Assembly: GCA_024636675.1 (NCBI GenBank) | Contig: JAGXGM010000028.1 | Coordinates: 33,671 to 97,670 of the forward strand | Reading direction: 5' to 3' | Source of the DNA: Hydrogenophilales bacterium | Lineage (GTDB): Bacteria > Pseudomonadota > Gammaproteobacteria > Burkholderiales > Thiobacillaceae | DNA: 64,000 bases | Part shown: piece by piece, positions 25,458 through 33,046 of the stretch | Layout: each line of letters opens with the position of its first letter | Position numbering within the stretch: the stretch's first letter is position 1 | Notes under the pieces: generated by a model | Seen by the model: only the letters and a program-made list of their open reading frames with translations | What the model was told of the DNA's origin: nothing | Database searches by the model: none | Translations under genes and position numbers: made by a program

Positions 25458-27692
25458 CTAGAAGCCTTTGAACGGGCTGGGGCCAACGGCGACCAGTTCG
25501 GCGGCATACTTGTTGATCATCTCGGGCAGGCGCTCGATGTCGGTGATGGCGACTTCGAGATCGCGCACGCGCTCCGACTCCAGGTTCAGCGTTTTCAGCG
25601 TGTCGTCGATCTTGGACAGGCGGGTGCGGCCCAATTCCGATCCCTTGACGAAATGGCACTGGTATTCGTCGCCCGACTTGCAGCCCATCAGCATCACGCC
25701 GTCGTAACCGGCATTCAACGCGTCGGTGATCCAGATGGTATTGACCGAACCCAGGCAACGAACCGGAATCGTCCGCACGTAGGCCGAATACTCGATGCGG
25801 TTCATCCCCGCCATATCGAGCGCCGGATAGGCGTCGTTCTCGCACGCCAGGATCAGGATGCGCGGTTTCTCGGAAAACTCGTCGGGGATATCGACCGCCT
25901 TGATCTGCGCGCCGACGGTGTTGACCGAGTAGTTCTCGAACGAGATCACGCGCACCGGGCAGGCGCCCATGCAGGTGCCGCAGCGACGGCAGCGCGATTC
26001 GTTGAACACCGGGAAGCGTTTTTCGTCCTCGTCGATGGCGCCGAACGGGCATTCCACCGTGCAGCGTTTGCACTGGGTGCAGCCTTCCAGACGCACTTTC
26101 GGGAACGACAGGTCACCCGAGCGCGGGTGTGCGGCACGCCCCAACTCGGCGTTTTCCAGTGCCTGAATCGCTTTGAGTGCGGCGCCGGTGGCATCCTCGC
26201 GCGCCTGCGCGATGTCCATCGGGCGACGTACCGGGCCGGCAGTGTAGATGCCGGTGCGGCGGGTTTCGTAGGGGAAGCAGATGAAGTGCGAGTCGGTAAA
26301 GCCCTGCTTCAGCTGCGGCACATCCTTGCCCTGACGGTAGGTCAGGTTGAGGATGGAAATCGGCTTCACTTCAACCGCGCCTTCTTCCTCCGCAACTCCG
26401 GCCAAGGCGTCGATGTTGATGCCGGAGTTCGCAATCTGGCCGGTGGCCAGCACCACCAGATCGACGTCCACCATCGATGCATCAGTGTCGCCCAGGATCA
26501 GGTCGTTGAATTTCACCGTGCTGGTGTTGCCGTTCGGTACCACTTCGGCAACCTTGCCCTTGGTGAAGATGACGCCTTTTTCCTGCGCGCTGCGGTAGAA
26601 GTCCTCGCCGTTGCCGGGCGTGCGCAAGTCGGTGTAGATGATGGTGGTGTCCACCGCAGGATTGGTGTCCTTGAAGTACATCGCCTGCTTGATGCTGGCG
26701 TTGCAGCAGAAACCCGAGCAGTAGGACAGATGCTGGCCGGTGGTGTCGCGCTGGCCGGCACACTGCACGAACACCACCGACTTCACCGGCGCACCATCCG
26801 AAGGCCGGCGAATCACGCCATCGCCCGCCGCCGCAGCCGTTGCCAGCGCTTCGAGCCCGGCCTGGTCGACCACGTTGGGCGACTTGCCGCCGCCGAGTTC
26901 CGGCAACTTGTTCATGTCATACAGGGTGAAGCCGGTCGCCTGAACGATCGCGCCGATGTCCTCGGTATGCGTCGCGCCCGATTCGGTGGCAACGTCGACC
27001 ACGAAGCGGCCCGGCGCGCCGTCGGTCTTGCCGATGGTCGCGTTCAGATAGACCTTGATGTTGCTGTCGGCCTGCACCTGCGAAACCAGGTCGGCTACAC
27101 CGGTATCGGCGGGCGACTTGTAAGGCTCGTGCACCGGGGTGCGCTTGTAGAGCTTGCCGGCCCAACCGCCTAGCGCGCCGGATTTCTCGACCAGCACCAC
27201 CGGGTAGCCGGTCTTCGACGCTTCGATCGCGGTGGTCATGCCGGTGACGCCGCCGCCGACGACCAGCAGCGTCTTGCTGCCGCCGGTGTTGGGGTTGCCG
27301 GCGGGCGCGGTCATCGCCTTGACTTCGGCGCAGCCCATGCGGATGTAGTCTTCCGCCATTTCCTGGGTGGTCTCGCGCGCTTCGTCAGTGTCGGGACGGA
27401 TCCAGACCACGCCTTCGCGCAGGTTGGCGCGTGCCACCGCATGTTCCGGGAAGTGGAACGCCTCGGTCTTGGCGCGGCGCGAGCAGGCGCCGATCATGAT
27501 GTGGGTGATGCCTTCGCTGGCGATGTCATTCTTGATCATCGCCACGCCGTCGGCGTTGCACAGGAAATCGTGCGACTTCGTCAGCGGCACTTTGCCGTCC
27601 TTCTGTGCGGTCTTGACCAGTGCCTCGGTGTCGAGACGCTCGCCCAGTCCGCAGCCCTTGCAGATGTACGCTCCGACTTTGATGTCAGCCAT
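25458..27692 (-). CDS. qmoB: Quinone-interacting oxidoreductase subunit QmoB
   Basis: Flavin and iron-sulfur protein of 744 residues related to HdrA. An N-terminal region with CKGCG (about 1-140) is followed by an FAD-binding fold (LLVVGGGVTGMTTAIEASKT), a cysteine cluster around CSGFCCNASIKQAMYFKDTN, two [4Fe-4S] motifs near 535-580 (CTQCKRCTVECP and CRRCGTCMGACP), and a C-terminal MvhD-like domain (about 610-744; ILACENDAYPALDMAG, VRCLGSVNTIWITDAL, MLMGCKSGDEYQCHF). With QmoA it is thought to exchange electrons with APS reductase. It begins two bases after the qmoA stop, with GGAGG upstream. Confidence 0.94.
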   Translation of the reverse strand: MADIKVGAYICKGCGLGERLDTEALVKTAQKDGKVPLTKSHDFLCNADGVAMIKNDIASEGITHIMIGACSRRAKTEAFHFPEHAVARANLREGVVWIRPDTDEARETTQEMAEDYIRMGCAEVKAMTAPAGNPNTGGSKTLLVVGGGVTGMTTAIEASKTGYPVVLVEKSGALGGWAGKLYKRTPVHEPYKSPADTGVADLVSQVQADSNIKVYLNATIGKTDGAPGRFVVDVATESGATHTEDIGAIVQATGFTLYDMNKLPELGGGKSPNVVDQAGLEALATAAAAGDGVIRRPSDGAPVKSVVFVQCAGQRDTTGQHLSYCSGFCCNASIKQAMYFKDTNPAVDTTIIYTDLRTPGNGEDFYRSAQEKGVIFTKGKVAEVVPNGNTSTVKFNDLILGDTDASMVDVDLVVLATGQIANSGINIDALAGVAEEEGAVEVKPISILNLTYRQGKDVPQLKQGFTDSHFICFPYETRRTGIYTAGPVRRPMDIAQAREDATGAALKAIQALENAELGRAAHPRSGDLSFPKVRLEGCTQCKRCTVECPFGAIDEDEKRFPVFNESRCRRCGTCMGACPVRVISFENYSVNTVGAQIKAVDIPDEFSEKPRILILACENDAYPALDMAGMNRIEYSAYVRTIPVRCLGSVNTIWITDALNAGYDGVMLMGCKSGDEYQCHFVKGSELGRTRLSKIDDTLKTLNLESERVRDLEVAITDIERLPEMINKYAAELVAVGPSPFKGF

Positions 27693-27694
27693 GT

Positions 27695-28978
27695 TTAAGC
27701 CTCCGCCTTTGCTACTTTATTAACCACCTGGATGGCGCGCAGTGCCGCTGCGGTGGCTGACTGCACGGCACGGTTCACGTCCAGCGCGTTCGACGCGCAG
27801 CCGGCGCCGAACACGGCGCCATTGGCTGGATCTGCCTCGATAAAGCCGCTGGAGTCCGCCACAATGTGGCCCGGGATGTTGATGCCCTTGACCGAGGGTT
27901 CCATGCCCACCGCCAGCACCACCAGGTCGTGCGGGGTGGTGTAGCGCTTGTAGCCTTCGGTGTCGACGCCGTGACACACCGGGTTGCCATGCTCGTCTTC
28001 GGTGATCTTCGCAACCTTGGACTTGATGAAGTTCACCGAGGGATCAGCCTGCACCTTCTGGTAGAAGTCCTCAAAGCGGTCGATGGCACGGATATCGATG
28101 TAGTAGATGGTCGACTTGCCATCTTCAGGGTGTTTCTCACGCACGTAATGCGTCTGCTTCAGCGAGGCCATGCAGCAGATGCGCGAACAGTGGCGCAGAT
28201 GGTTTTCGTCGCGCGAACCGGCGCACTGGATAAAGGCGATGTTCTTCGCTTCGCGGCCATCACCGGGGCGCAGAATCTTGCCGCCGGTGGGGCCCTGCAG
28301 ATCGGCCAGGCGTTCGAATTCGACGCTGGTGATGACGTTCTTGAAGCGGCCGTAGCCGTAAGGCTGAATTTTCGCCGCATCGTAAGGCTGCCAGCCAGTC
28401 GCCCACACCACTGCGCCGGCCTTCACCTGGATCGTTTCCTCCTGCATATCAAGATCGATCGCGCCGTACTTGCATGCGGCCTTTGCGCGGTCGGCGTCGG
28501 CCGTGCCGATGATCGCCGGATCCAGCACATAGCGCTGCGGGTAGGCCATCGTGTTCGGCAGGTACGCTGCCTTGTGCTGGCCAAGGTTGTAATTGAAGGG
28601 GTCGTCCACCTTCATCTCCACAGCGCGCCCGCACTCGCCGCAGGCGGTGCAGTTCTCGTTCACATAGCGTGGGCGGACCTTGATGGTGGCCGTATAGTTG
28701 CCGGTGCTGCCATCGATGCCAGTCACCTCGGCCATCGTCAGCAAACGGACGCGGGGATTGCCCTTGAGGCGACGCAGGTTGATTTCCAGTCCGCAGGTGG
28801 GATGACACAGTTTGGGAAAGTAGCGATACAGCTGGGAGGTGCGTCCGCCCAGCGCGGGATTCTTCTCAACCAGAACGACATTCTTCCCGGTTTCGGCCGC
28901 TTCGAGCGCAGCGGTCATGCCAGAAATCCCGCCGCCCACCACGAGAATCGTCTCGTTGGTCGCAACATGCTCCGTCAT
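27695..28978 (-). CDS. qmoA: Quinone-interacting oxidoreductase subunit QmoA
   Basis: HdrA-like flavoprotein of 427 residues. It has the FAD motif VVGGGISGMTAALEAAETGK, GGRTSQLYRYFPKLCHPTCG, a cysteine motif CTACGECGRAVEMKVDDPFN and CSRICCMASLKQTHYVREKH. It lacks the extra ferredoxin domains of full HdrA, as QmoA does. The start at 28978 has AGGAAA upstream; eleven more codons are open above it. It is first in the four-gene operon. APS reductase genes (aprBA) are not next to it here, so the link to APS oxidation is from family knowledge. Confidence 0.94.
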   Translation of the reverse strand: MTEHVATNETILVVGGGISGMTAALEAAETGKNVVLVEKNPALGGRTSQLYRYFPKLCHPTCGLEINLRRLKGNPRVRLLTMAEVTGIDGSTGNYTATIKVRPRYVNENCTACGECGRAVEMKVDDPFNYNLGQHKAAYLPNTMAYPQRYVLDPAIIGTADADRAKAACKYGAIDLDMQEETIQVKAGAVVWATGWQPYDAAKIQPYGYGRFKNVITSVEFERLADLQGPTGGKILRPGDGREAKNIAFIQCAGSRDENHLRHCSRICCMASLKQTHYVREKHPEDGKSTIYYIDIRAIDRFEDFYQKVQADPSVNFIKSKVAKITEDEHGNPVCHGVDTEGYKRYTTPHDLVVLAVGMEPSVKGINIPGHIVADSSGFIEADPANGAVFGAGCASNALDVNRAVQSATAAALRAIQVVNKVAKAEA

Positions 28979-29032
28979 TGTGTTTCCTCCATCCGATGGA
29001 TGCAAAGCCATTTGAAATTACCCGGGATTTCC

Positions 29033-29048
29033 ACCCGGATAACCGGGT
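29033..29048 (-). promoter_or_regulatory. Inverted repeat in the qmoA leader
   Basis: ACCCGG and CCGGGT form a perfect 6-base inverted repeat with an ATAA centre, 55 bases upstream of the qmoA ATG. Two further CCCGG copies lie close by (29021-29026 and 29055-29059). It could be a leader hairpin or an operator. I could not place a convincing -35/-10 pair here. Confidence 0.35.
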
Positions 29049-29265
29049 TACTCGCCCGGAATTGAGCCCGCCAAATGGTACTCCGAAGGCCGCACCTGCC
29101 GCCACGGACAAGCGTGCTATCTCAATCGAAGTTTTCTATGCACGAATAAGAGGAAGTAGTCCGGTCGGCGGGGAGGTCATGTAAAGAGGCCAGGAAAAAA
29201 ACGACCCGATGCGCCCCATTTTTTAGCGGTAATGACGGCGCACCCTTCAATCCGATTTTCGATCT

Positions 29266-29285
29266 CATGTTGTCATGACAGCATG
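29266..29285. promoter_or_regulatory. Palindrome TGTCATGACA with CATG flanks
   Basis: The 10-base perfect palindrome TGTCATGACA (29271-29280) is extended by CATG on each side (29266-29269 and 29282-29285), with one mismatched pair between. This is the symmetry expected of a dimeric regulator site. It lies in the 0.7-kb gap between qmoA and the rhodanese gene, eight bases from a second inverted repeat. Confidence 0.45.
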
Positions 29286-29292
29286 ACGCCAT

Positions 29293-29312
29293 ACCTGACA
29301 ATCCCGTCAGGT
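29293..29312. promoter_or_regulatory. Second inverted repeat ACCTGAC/GTCAGGT
   Basis: A perfect 7-base inverted repeat (29293-29299 and 29306-29312) has the 6-base centre AATCCC. Its 20-base span equals that of the neighbouring palindrome. TTGACC follows at 29315-29320 on the plus strand, a possible -35, but no good -10 was found. It may be an operator for the small gene and the rhodanese gene downstream. Confidence 0.4.
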
Positions 29313-29410
29313 TCTTGACCCGTATAGACCGGAAAGGCTTCTCCAATCAAGGCGATCGTGCGACGGCACACAAGGTGCTAATACCAAAGTTCTTACGCTC
29401 AAAATTAATC

Positions 29411-29452
29411 ATGGATTTTTTCACCAAGGAGTCACCACAAGGAAGCAGATGA
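29411..29452 (+). CDS. Possible 13-residue leader peptide
   Basis: A tiny reading frame MDFFTKESPQGSR ends in a TGA that overlaps the ATG of the next frame (ATGA at 29449-29452). Its own ribosome site is poor. It could couple translation to the small secreted-protein frame or be chance. Confidence 0.2.
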   Translation: MDFFTKESPQGSR

Positions 29453-29683
29453 CGAAGACAAACCGCTTATCTTGCGCGATGGCAGCCATACTGATTCTTA
29501 ATGCAGGCAGCGCCCGCGGATAATACTGGCGAACAGCACACGAAGCCTGCTGCTGTCATAAGCGCCCCTAAAAATCAATCCACGCTCCCGGAGGAAACCG
29601 CGCACGCAAATCCCTTACAGAACCATGCACCCGAAGCCCAACAAGAATCTGCTAAAACCCAACAAGAACCGGACTGCAATTAA
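29449..29683 (+). pseudogene. Frameshifted small secreted-protein gene
   Basis: A frame starting at ATG 29449 with AAGGAAG upstream encodes a good signal peptide (MTKTNRLSCAMAAILILNAG, then SARG and stop). The +1 frame then continues from about 29501 to the TAA at 29681-29683 with a hydrophilic, Gln/Pro/Ala-rich sequence (ADNTGEQHTKPAAVISAPKN to AKTQQEPDCN). Removing one base in the CCC of GCGCCCGCGG (29508-29517) would join them into one secreted protein of about 77 residues with cleavage near GSA. So either this is a recent frameshift mutation or the read has a one-base error. The product is not recognised. It lies 41 bases before the periplasmic rhodanese gene and may belong to the same transcript. 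Confidence 0.5.
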
Positions 29684-29724
29684 TCAGCATGATTGCTCAT
29701 CCCGCACAATTCAGGAGACCTAGA

Positions 29725-30378
29725 ATGAAACTTCGCACCCGATTCACCGTATCTGCCCTGTTTGCCTCCCTTGCCATGCCCATGGCGGCAAGCGCGCTGG
29801 AGGTCAACATCACCGCCGACCTGCCCTCGGTTGAGGTCATGCATGGCGACCAGAAAGTCACGATCATGCGCAATCAGGACCAGAAGAACACCATCGATCC
29901 TGATTTTGCCAAGACCTCGCGCAAGTGTCCGCCCTTCTGCATCCAGCCGGGGGAACTGGCACCAGGCGTCGCAACCATTGCTGAACTGGAAGTCATTCAC
30001 TATCTCAAGGAGATGAGCGACGGCGACAAGAGCATCCTCGTGGTCGACTCGCGCACGCCTGATTGGGTCGCGAAAGGCACGATTCCGGGCGCCATCAACA
30101 TTCCCTGGGACAAGCTCAACATCGGCAGGTCCGATCCCATCACCGTTCAGGACATCCTTGAAAAACAGTTAGACGTCAGAAGCCAGGACGGTTTCAACAT
30201 GTTCGACAAAGCCAAGACCGTTGTCATGTTCTGCAATGGACCCTGGTGCGGGCAATCGCCGACCAACATCAGGGGCCTGCTGAAAATCGGCTACCCGGCA
30301 GATAAAATCAAGTGGTACCGGGGGGGCATGCAGGATTGGGAAATGCTGGGCCTGACTACGGTCAAGCCAGCAAAATAA
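29725..30378 (+). CDS. Periplasmic rhodanese-like sulfurtransferase
   Basis: Protein of 217 residues with a signal peptide (FTVSALFASLAMPMAASALE) and one rhodanese domain (about 100-215): LVVDSRTPDWVAKGTIPGAI, an active-site Cys in VMFCNGPWCGQSP, and WYRGGMQDWEMLGL at the end. A Cys pair (RKCPPFCIQPGE) lies before the domain. The start at 29725 has AGGAGACC upstream. Family members transfer sulfane sulfur; location outside the cytoplasm and proximity to the Qmo-Hdr cluster fit a role in sulfur oxidation, but the substrate is not known. It ends before a strong terminator. Confidence 0.9.
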   Translation: MKLRTRFTVSALFASLAMPMAASALEVNITADLPSVEVMHGDQKVTIMRNQDQKNTIDPDFAKTSRKCPPFCIQPGELAPGVATIAELEVIHYLKEMSDGDKSILVVDSRTPDWVAKGTIPGAINIPWDKLNIGRSDPITVQDILEKQLDVRSQDGFNMFDKAKTVVMFCNGPWCGQSPTNIRGLLKIGYPADKIKWYRGGMQDWEMLGLTTVKPAK

Positions 30379-30397
30379 AGCGGCTTCACATATAAAA

Positions 30398-30424
30398 AAA
30401 ACGGGGCGTTTCGCCCCGTTTTTT
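30398..30424 (+). terminator. Terminator after the rhodanese gene
   Basis: AAAACGGGGCG and CGCCCCGTTTT form an 11-base stem with a TTT loop, followed by more T. The A-rich left arm means it could also act on the other strand. It lies 20 bases after the stop codon. Confidence 0.88.
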
Positions 30425-30545
30425 ATTCGTTCAAGCCCCATCCCCCGGACATGCGAGGGTCGGAGGCAACACCGAGGCCGGCGCGGTCCCCCTGAATTAG
30501 CTGTGGGCCAATACGAAAAAAAAACGTTTATGTATTCTGAATACT

Positions 30546-31826
30546 ATGTTCTCCGCTTTTCCCATCGTTTCCCTGCTGACCGGAATCGGCGTGTTGCTCA
30601 TCGGCAGCGGCCTGCTCGGCACCCTGCTGGCGCTGCGCGCCGGGCTGGAAGGGTTCGCCGATGGGGTCATCGGCCTGGTGATGTCGGCCTATTTCGTCGG
30701 CTTCTTCGCCGGTACCTTCGTCTGTCCGACGCTGATCAGGCGCGTCGGCCACATTCGCGCCTTCGCGATGTTCGCCGCGATCGCCGCCGCGACAGTGCTG
30801 CTGCACGTGCTGATCGTCCATCCCGGCGTCTGGCTGGGGCTACGCGTACTCACCGGTGCGTGCCTGGTCGGCCTCTACACCGTGGTTGAGAGCTGGATGA
30901 ACGCGCAGACGCCGAACACGCAACGCGGCAAGATGTTCGCCGCGTACATGATCGTGACGCTGCTCGCACTGACGCTCGGCCAGGCGTTGATCACCTTCGC
31001 CGACCCGGCTGGCTTCACGCTCTTCGCCATCGCCTCGCTGCTGATGTCGATGGCGCTGGTGCCGATCGCATCCACCAGCCTTGCCCAGCCAACGCCGGTC
31101 ACGACACCGCGGCTCGGCCTGCGCTTCCTGTATGCGACCTCACCTGCCGCAGTGGCCGGCGCACTGGTCTCGGGCCTGGTCATCGGCGCGTTCTGGGGCA
31201 TGGGGCCGGTGTTCGCCCAGCGAATTGGCCTGGACAATGCCGGCGTTGCCGCCTTCATGGGCACGACGATTCTCGGCGGCGCGGCGCTGCAGTGGCCGAT
31301 CGGCCACCTTTCTGACCGCGTCGACCGGCGGCGCGTGCTGGCCGTGGTCGGCGCAGTCGGTGCGCTGACAGCACTCGTCGCGGCGCTTGTCGCGGTCGCC
31401 GCGGACGGCGCAACCGGCTGGTTGCTGGCAGCCGTCTTCGTGTTCGGGGGGCTGGCATTCAGCGTCTATCCGGTCAGCGTCGCGCACCTTAACGATCATC
31501 TGCAGCCGGACCAGGTGCTGGAAGGCAGCAGCGGCCTGTTGCTGCTGCACGGTCTTGGGGCCGCCGCGGGACCGGCCGTCGTAGGCGGCTTGGGCCCGCG
31601 CAGCCTGCTGGTCTACTATGCCGTGACACTGGTCGTGCTCGCTGTATTCGTCGCGCTGCGCATCCGTCACGCGCCACCGGTGGCGATGGAGGAGCACATG
31701 CCGTTCGCGCCGATGGTGCGCACCTCGCCCGAGGCCCTGGTGATGCTGGCCGACGCGGCTGAGGACGCGGCCCAGCCGGCACCGCACGATGAGGCGGATT
31801 CTGGACATCCGCCTCCGCGGGCATGA
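30546..31826 (+). CDS. Major facilitator superfamily transporter, YcaD-like
   Basis: Inner-membrane transporter of 426 residues with about twelve membrane helices. It has the loop motif CPTLIRRVGHIRAFAMFAAI between helices 2 and 3 and a second half-repeat motif GHLSDRVDRRRVLAVVGAVG, with TLLAL near the middle. It resembles the YcaD group of drug/metabolite MFS carriers. The C-terminal 45 residues are a hydrophilic acidic tail (LADAAEDAAQPAPHDEADSG). No clear ribosome site precedes the ATG. It is convergent with the porin-like gene. The substrate cannot be inferred. Confidence 0.85.
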   Translation: MFSAFPIVSLLTGIGVLLIGSGLLGTLLALRAGLEGFADGVIGLVMSAYFVGFFAGTFVCPTLIRRVGHIRAFAMFAAIAAATVLLHVLIVHPGVWLGLRVLTGACLVGLYTVVESWMNAQTPNTQRGKMFAAYMIVTLLALTLGQALITFADPAGFTLFAIASLLMSMALVPIASTSLAQPTPVTTPRLGLRFLYATSPAAVAGALVSGLVIGAFWGMGPVFAQRIGLDNAGVAAFMGTTILGGAALQWPIGHLSDRVDRRRVLAVVGAVGALTALVAALVAVAADGATGWLLAAVFVFGGLAFSVYPVSVAHLNDHLQPDQVLEGSSGLLLLHGLGAAAGPAVVGGLGPRSLLVYYAVTLVVLAVFVALRIRHAPPVAMEEHMPFAPMVRTSPEALVMLADAAEDAAQPAPHDEADSGHPPPRA

Positions 31827-31853
31827 CGGGCAATGAAAATATGGAGATGGGTT

Positions 31854-33014
31854 TCAGAAATACAGGCCGAGGTTGACGTTGACGCGCTCGTGCCAGCCGT
31901 CGTCGGCGCCGCCTGCCGCCAGGCCCGTGGTGAAGTTTGGCCCGATATAGGGGTGCTGGCGACCGCGCAGGTAGTCGACATAAACGAACACCTTGTCGAT
32001 CGGCGTGAACGACAGGCCGAACACCATCTGTTCGCTGTCGCGGAATTCCGCCACATCCTTTGAAAGCATGCCGTAATCAGCATAGAGCGTGACGTCGCGC
32101 AACGAACCCCAGTCGCCGACGGCATAGCTCAGGTTGGCGGTGTACACGTTGCCGCGCGCCGCGACCTCGTAGGGAAAATCGTAGGCACCCATCATGACGA
32201 TGCGACTGTCCTGCCCGGGCGGGTTCTCGACCTTGTTCTCGTAACGGATGGCCTGGAGCATGACGCCCCAGGGGCCGTATTTGCCGGTGTAGTGCAGTGC
32301 ACCGGCGCGGCGGGTGCCGTCGCGGCCCGTGGTTGCGTTGGGCAGCCGGCCGGCCAGCAGCGACAGGCCGAACGCGCTGCTCGCGGCATCGCCATGACTG
32401 AGGGTGTAGGCCGCGCGGCCGACCACGGTATCGCGCTCGCGGTTGCGGACCGCGCCATCCTCGACGATGTTGAACGTGTAGCGCGCGCTGCTCTCGCTGT
32501 CGCCACTCCAGTGCCCGCCGTCGCGCACGTAATAGCCCAGCTGCATGTCCCACGGGCCAGCCTTGTGCAACAGCTTGCCGCCAAGGTTGTAGCTGTCCTC
32601 CAGGCCGACGTAGTAGGCCATCGAGAAATAGTAGTTGTGCGACGCGAACGGAAGAATGCCGAACGGGATCGGATTCACGCCGAGATGCACCTGGGTGTTC
32701 TCGCCGAAGCGACGACCGACCCAGGCGTGATGCAGGAAGTGGGTTTCATGACCGCCGCGGTAGCGGTAATACCGGTATTGCGCCGACGCCAGCCATGGCC
32801 CGCGGTCATAGCCGGCATCGACCCGCACGGTGTCCAGATCGATGAGGCCCTTGCTGTCGTAATTGGCGTCCCAGTCCTTGTACACATAGTTGTAGCGCAA
32901 CGCCCCACCGAGGCGGACGCCGTTGCCGAGCTCGAATCCGACAGCGGCGTCCGTCGCCAACATGGCGATCGCGAGGAGGCTAAGTTGATAGATGCTACGG
33001 CAGCGGTTTGGCAT
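31854..33014 (-). CDS. Outer-membrane beta-barrel protein, porin-like
   Basis: Protein of 386 residues with a signal peptide (YQLSLLAIAMLATDAAVGFE). Alternating aromatic strands run to a terminal Phe (VNVNLGLYF), the mark of a Bam-assembled barrel. Recurrent YxY patterns (LRYNYVYKDWD, QYRYYRYRGG) and ADYGMLSK suggest about 16 strands, similar to phosphate- or sugar-type porins. GGAGGAGCC precedes the ATG. It follows the BetT-like transporter by 32 bases on the same strand, so it may form the outer-membrane route for the same solute. That is an inference from position only. Confidence 0.8.
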   Translation of the reverse strand: MPNRCRSIYQLSLLAIAMLATDAAVGFELGNGVRLGGALRYNYVYKDWDANYDSKGLIDLDTVRVDAGYDRGPWLASAQYRYYRYRGGHETHFLHHAWVGRRFGENTQVHLGVNPIPFGILPFASHNYYFSMAYYVGLEDSYNLGGKLLHKAGPWDMQLGYYVRDGGHWSGDSESSARYTFNIVEDGAVRNRERDTVVGRAAYTLSHGDAASSAFGLSLLAGRLPNATTGRDGTRRAGALHYTGKYGPWGVMLQAIRYENKVENPPGQDSRIVMMGAYDFPYEVAARGNVYTANLSYAVGDWGSLRDVTLYADYGMLSKDVAEFRDSEQMVFGLSFTPIDKVFVYVDYLRGRQHPYIGPNFTTGLAAGGADDGWHERVNVNLGLYF

Positions 33015-33046
33015 GGCTCCTCCAGTACGGTCGGCGACGCGGGCGC

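Noticed and set aside
25212..27173. Open frame of 653 codons on the plus strand opposite qmoB
   Set aside because: Shadow of qmoB, whose cofactor motifs are all intact; composition is biased and no family is recognised.
29501..29683. A separate 60-codon gene starting at ATG 29501
   Set aside because: It has no ribosome site of its own; the frameshifted signal peptide just upstream explains it better as the second half of one gene.
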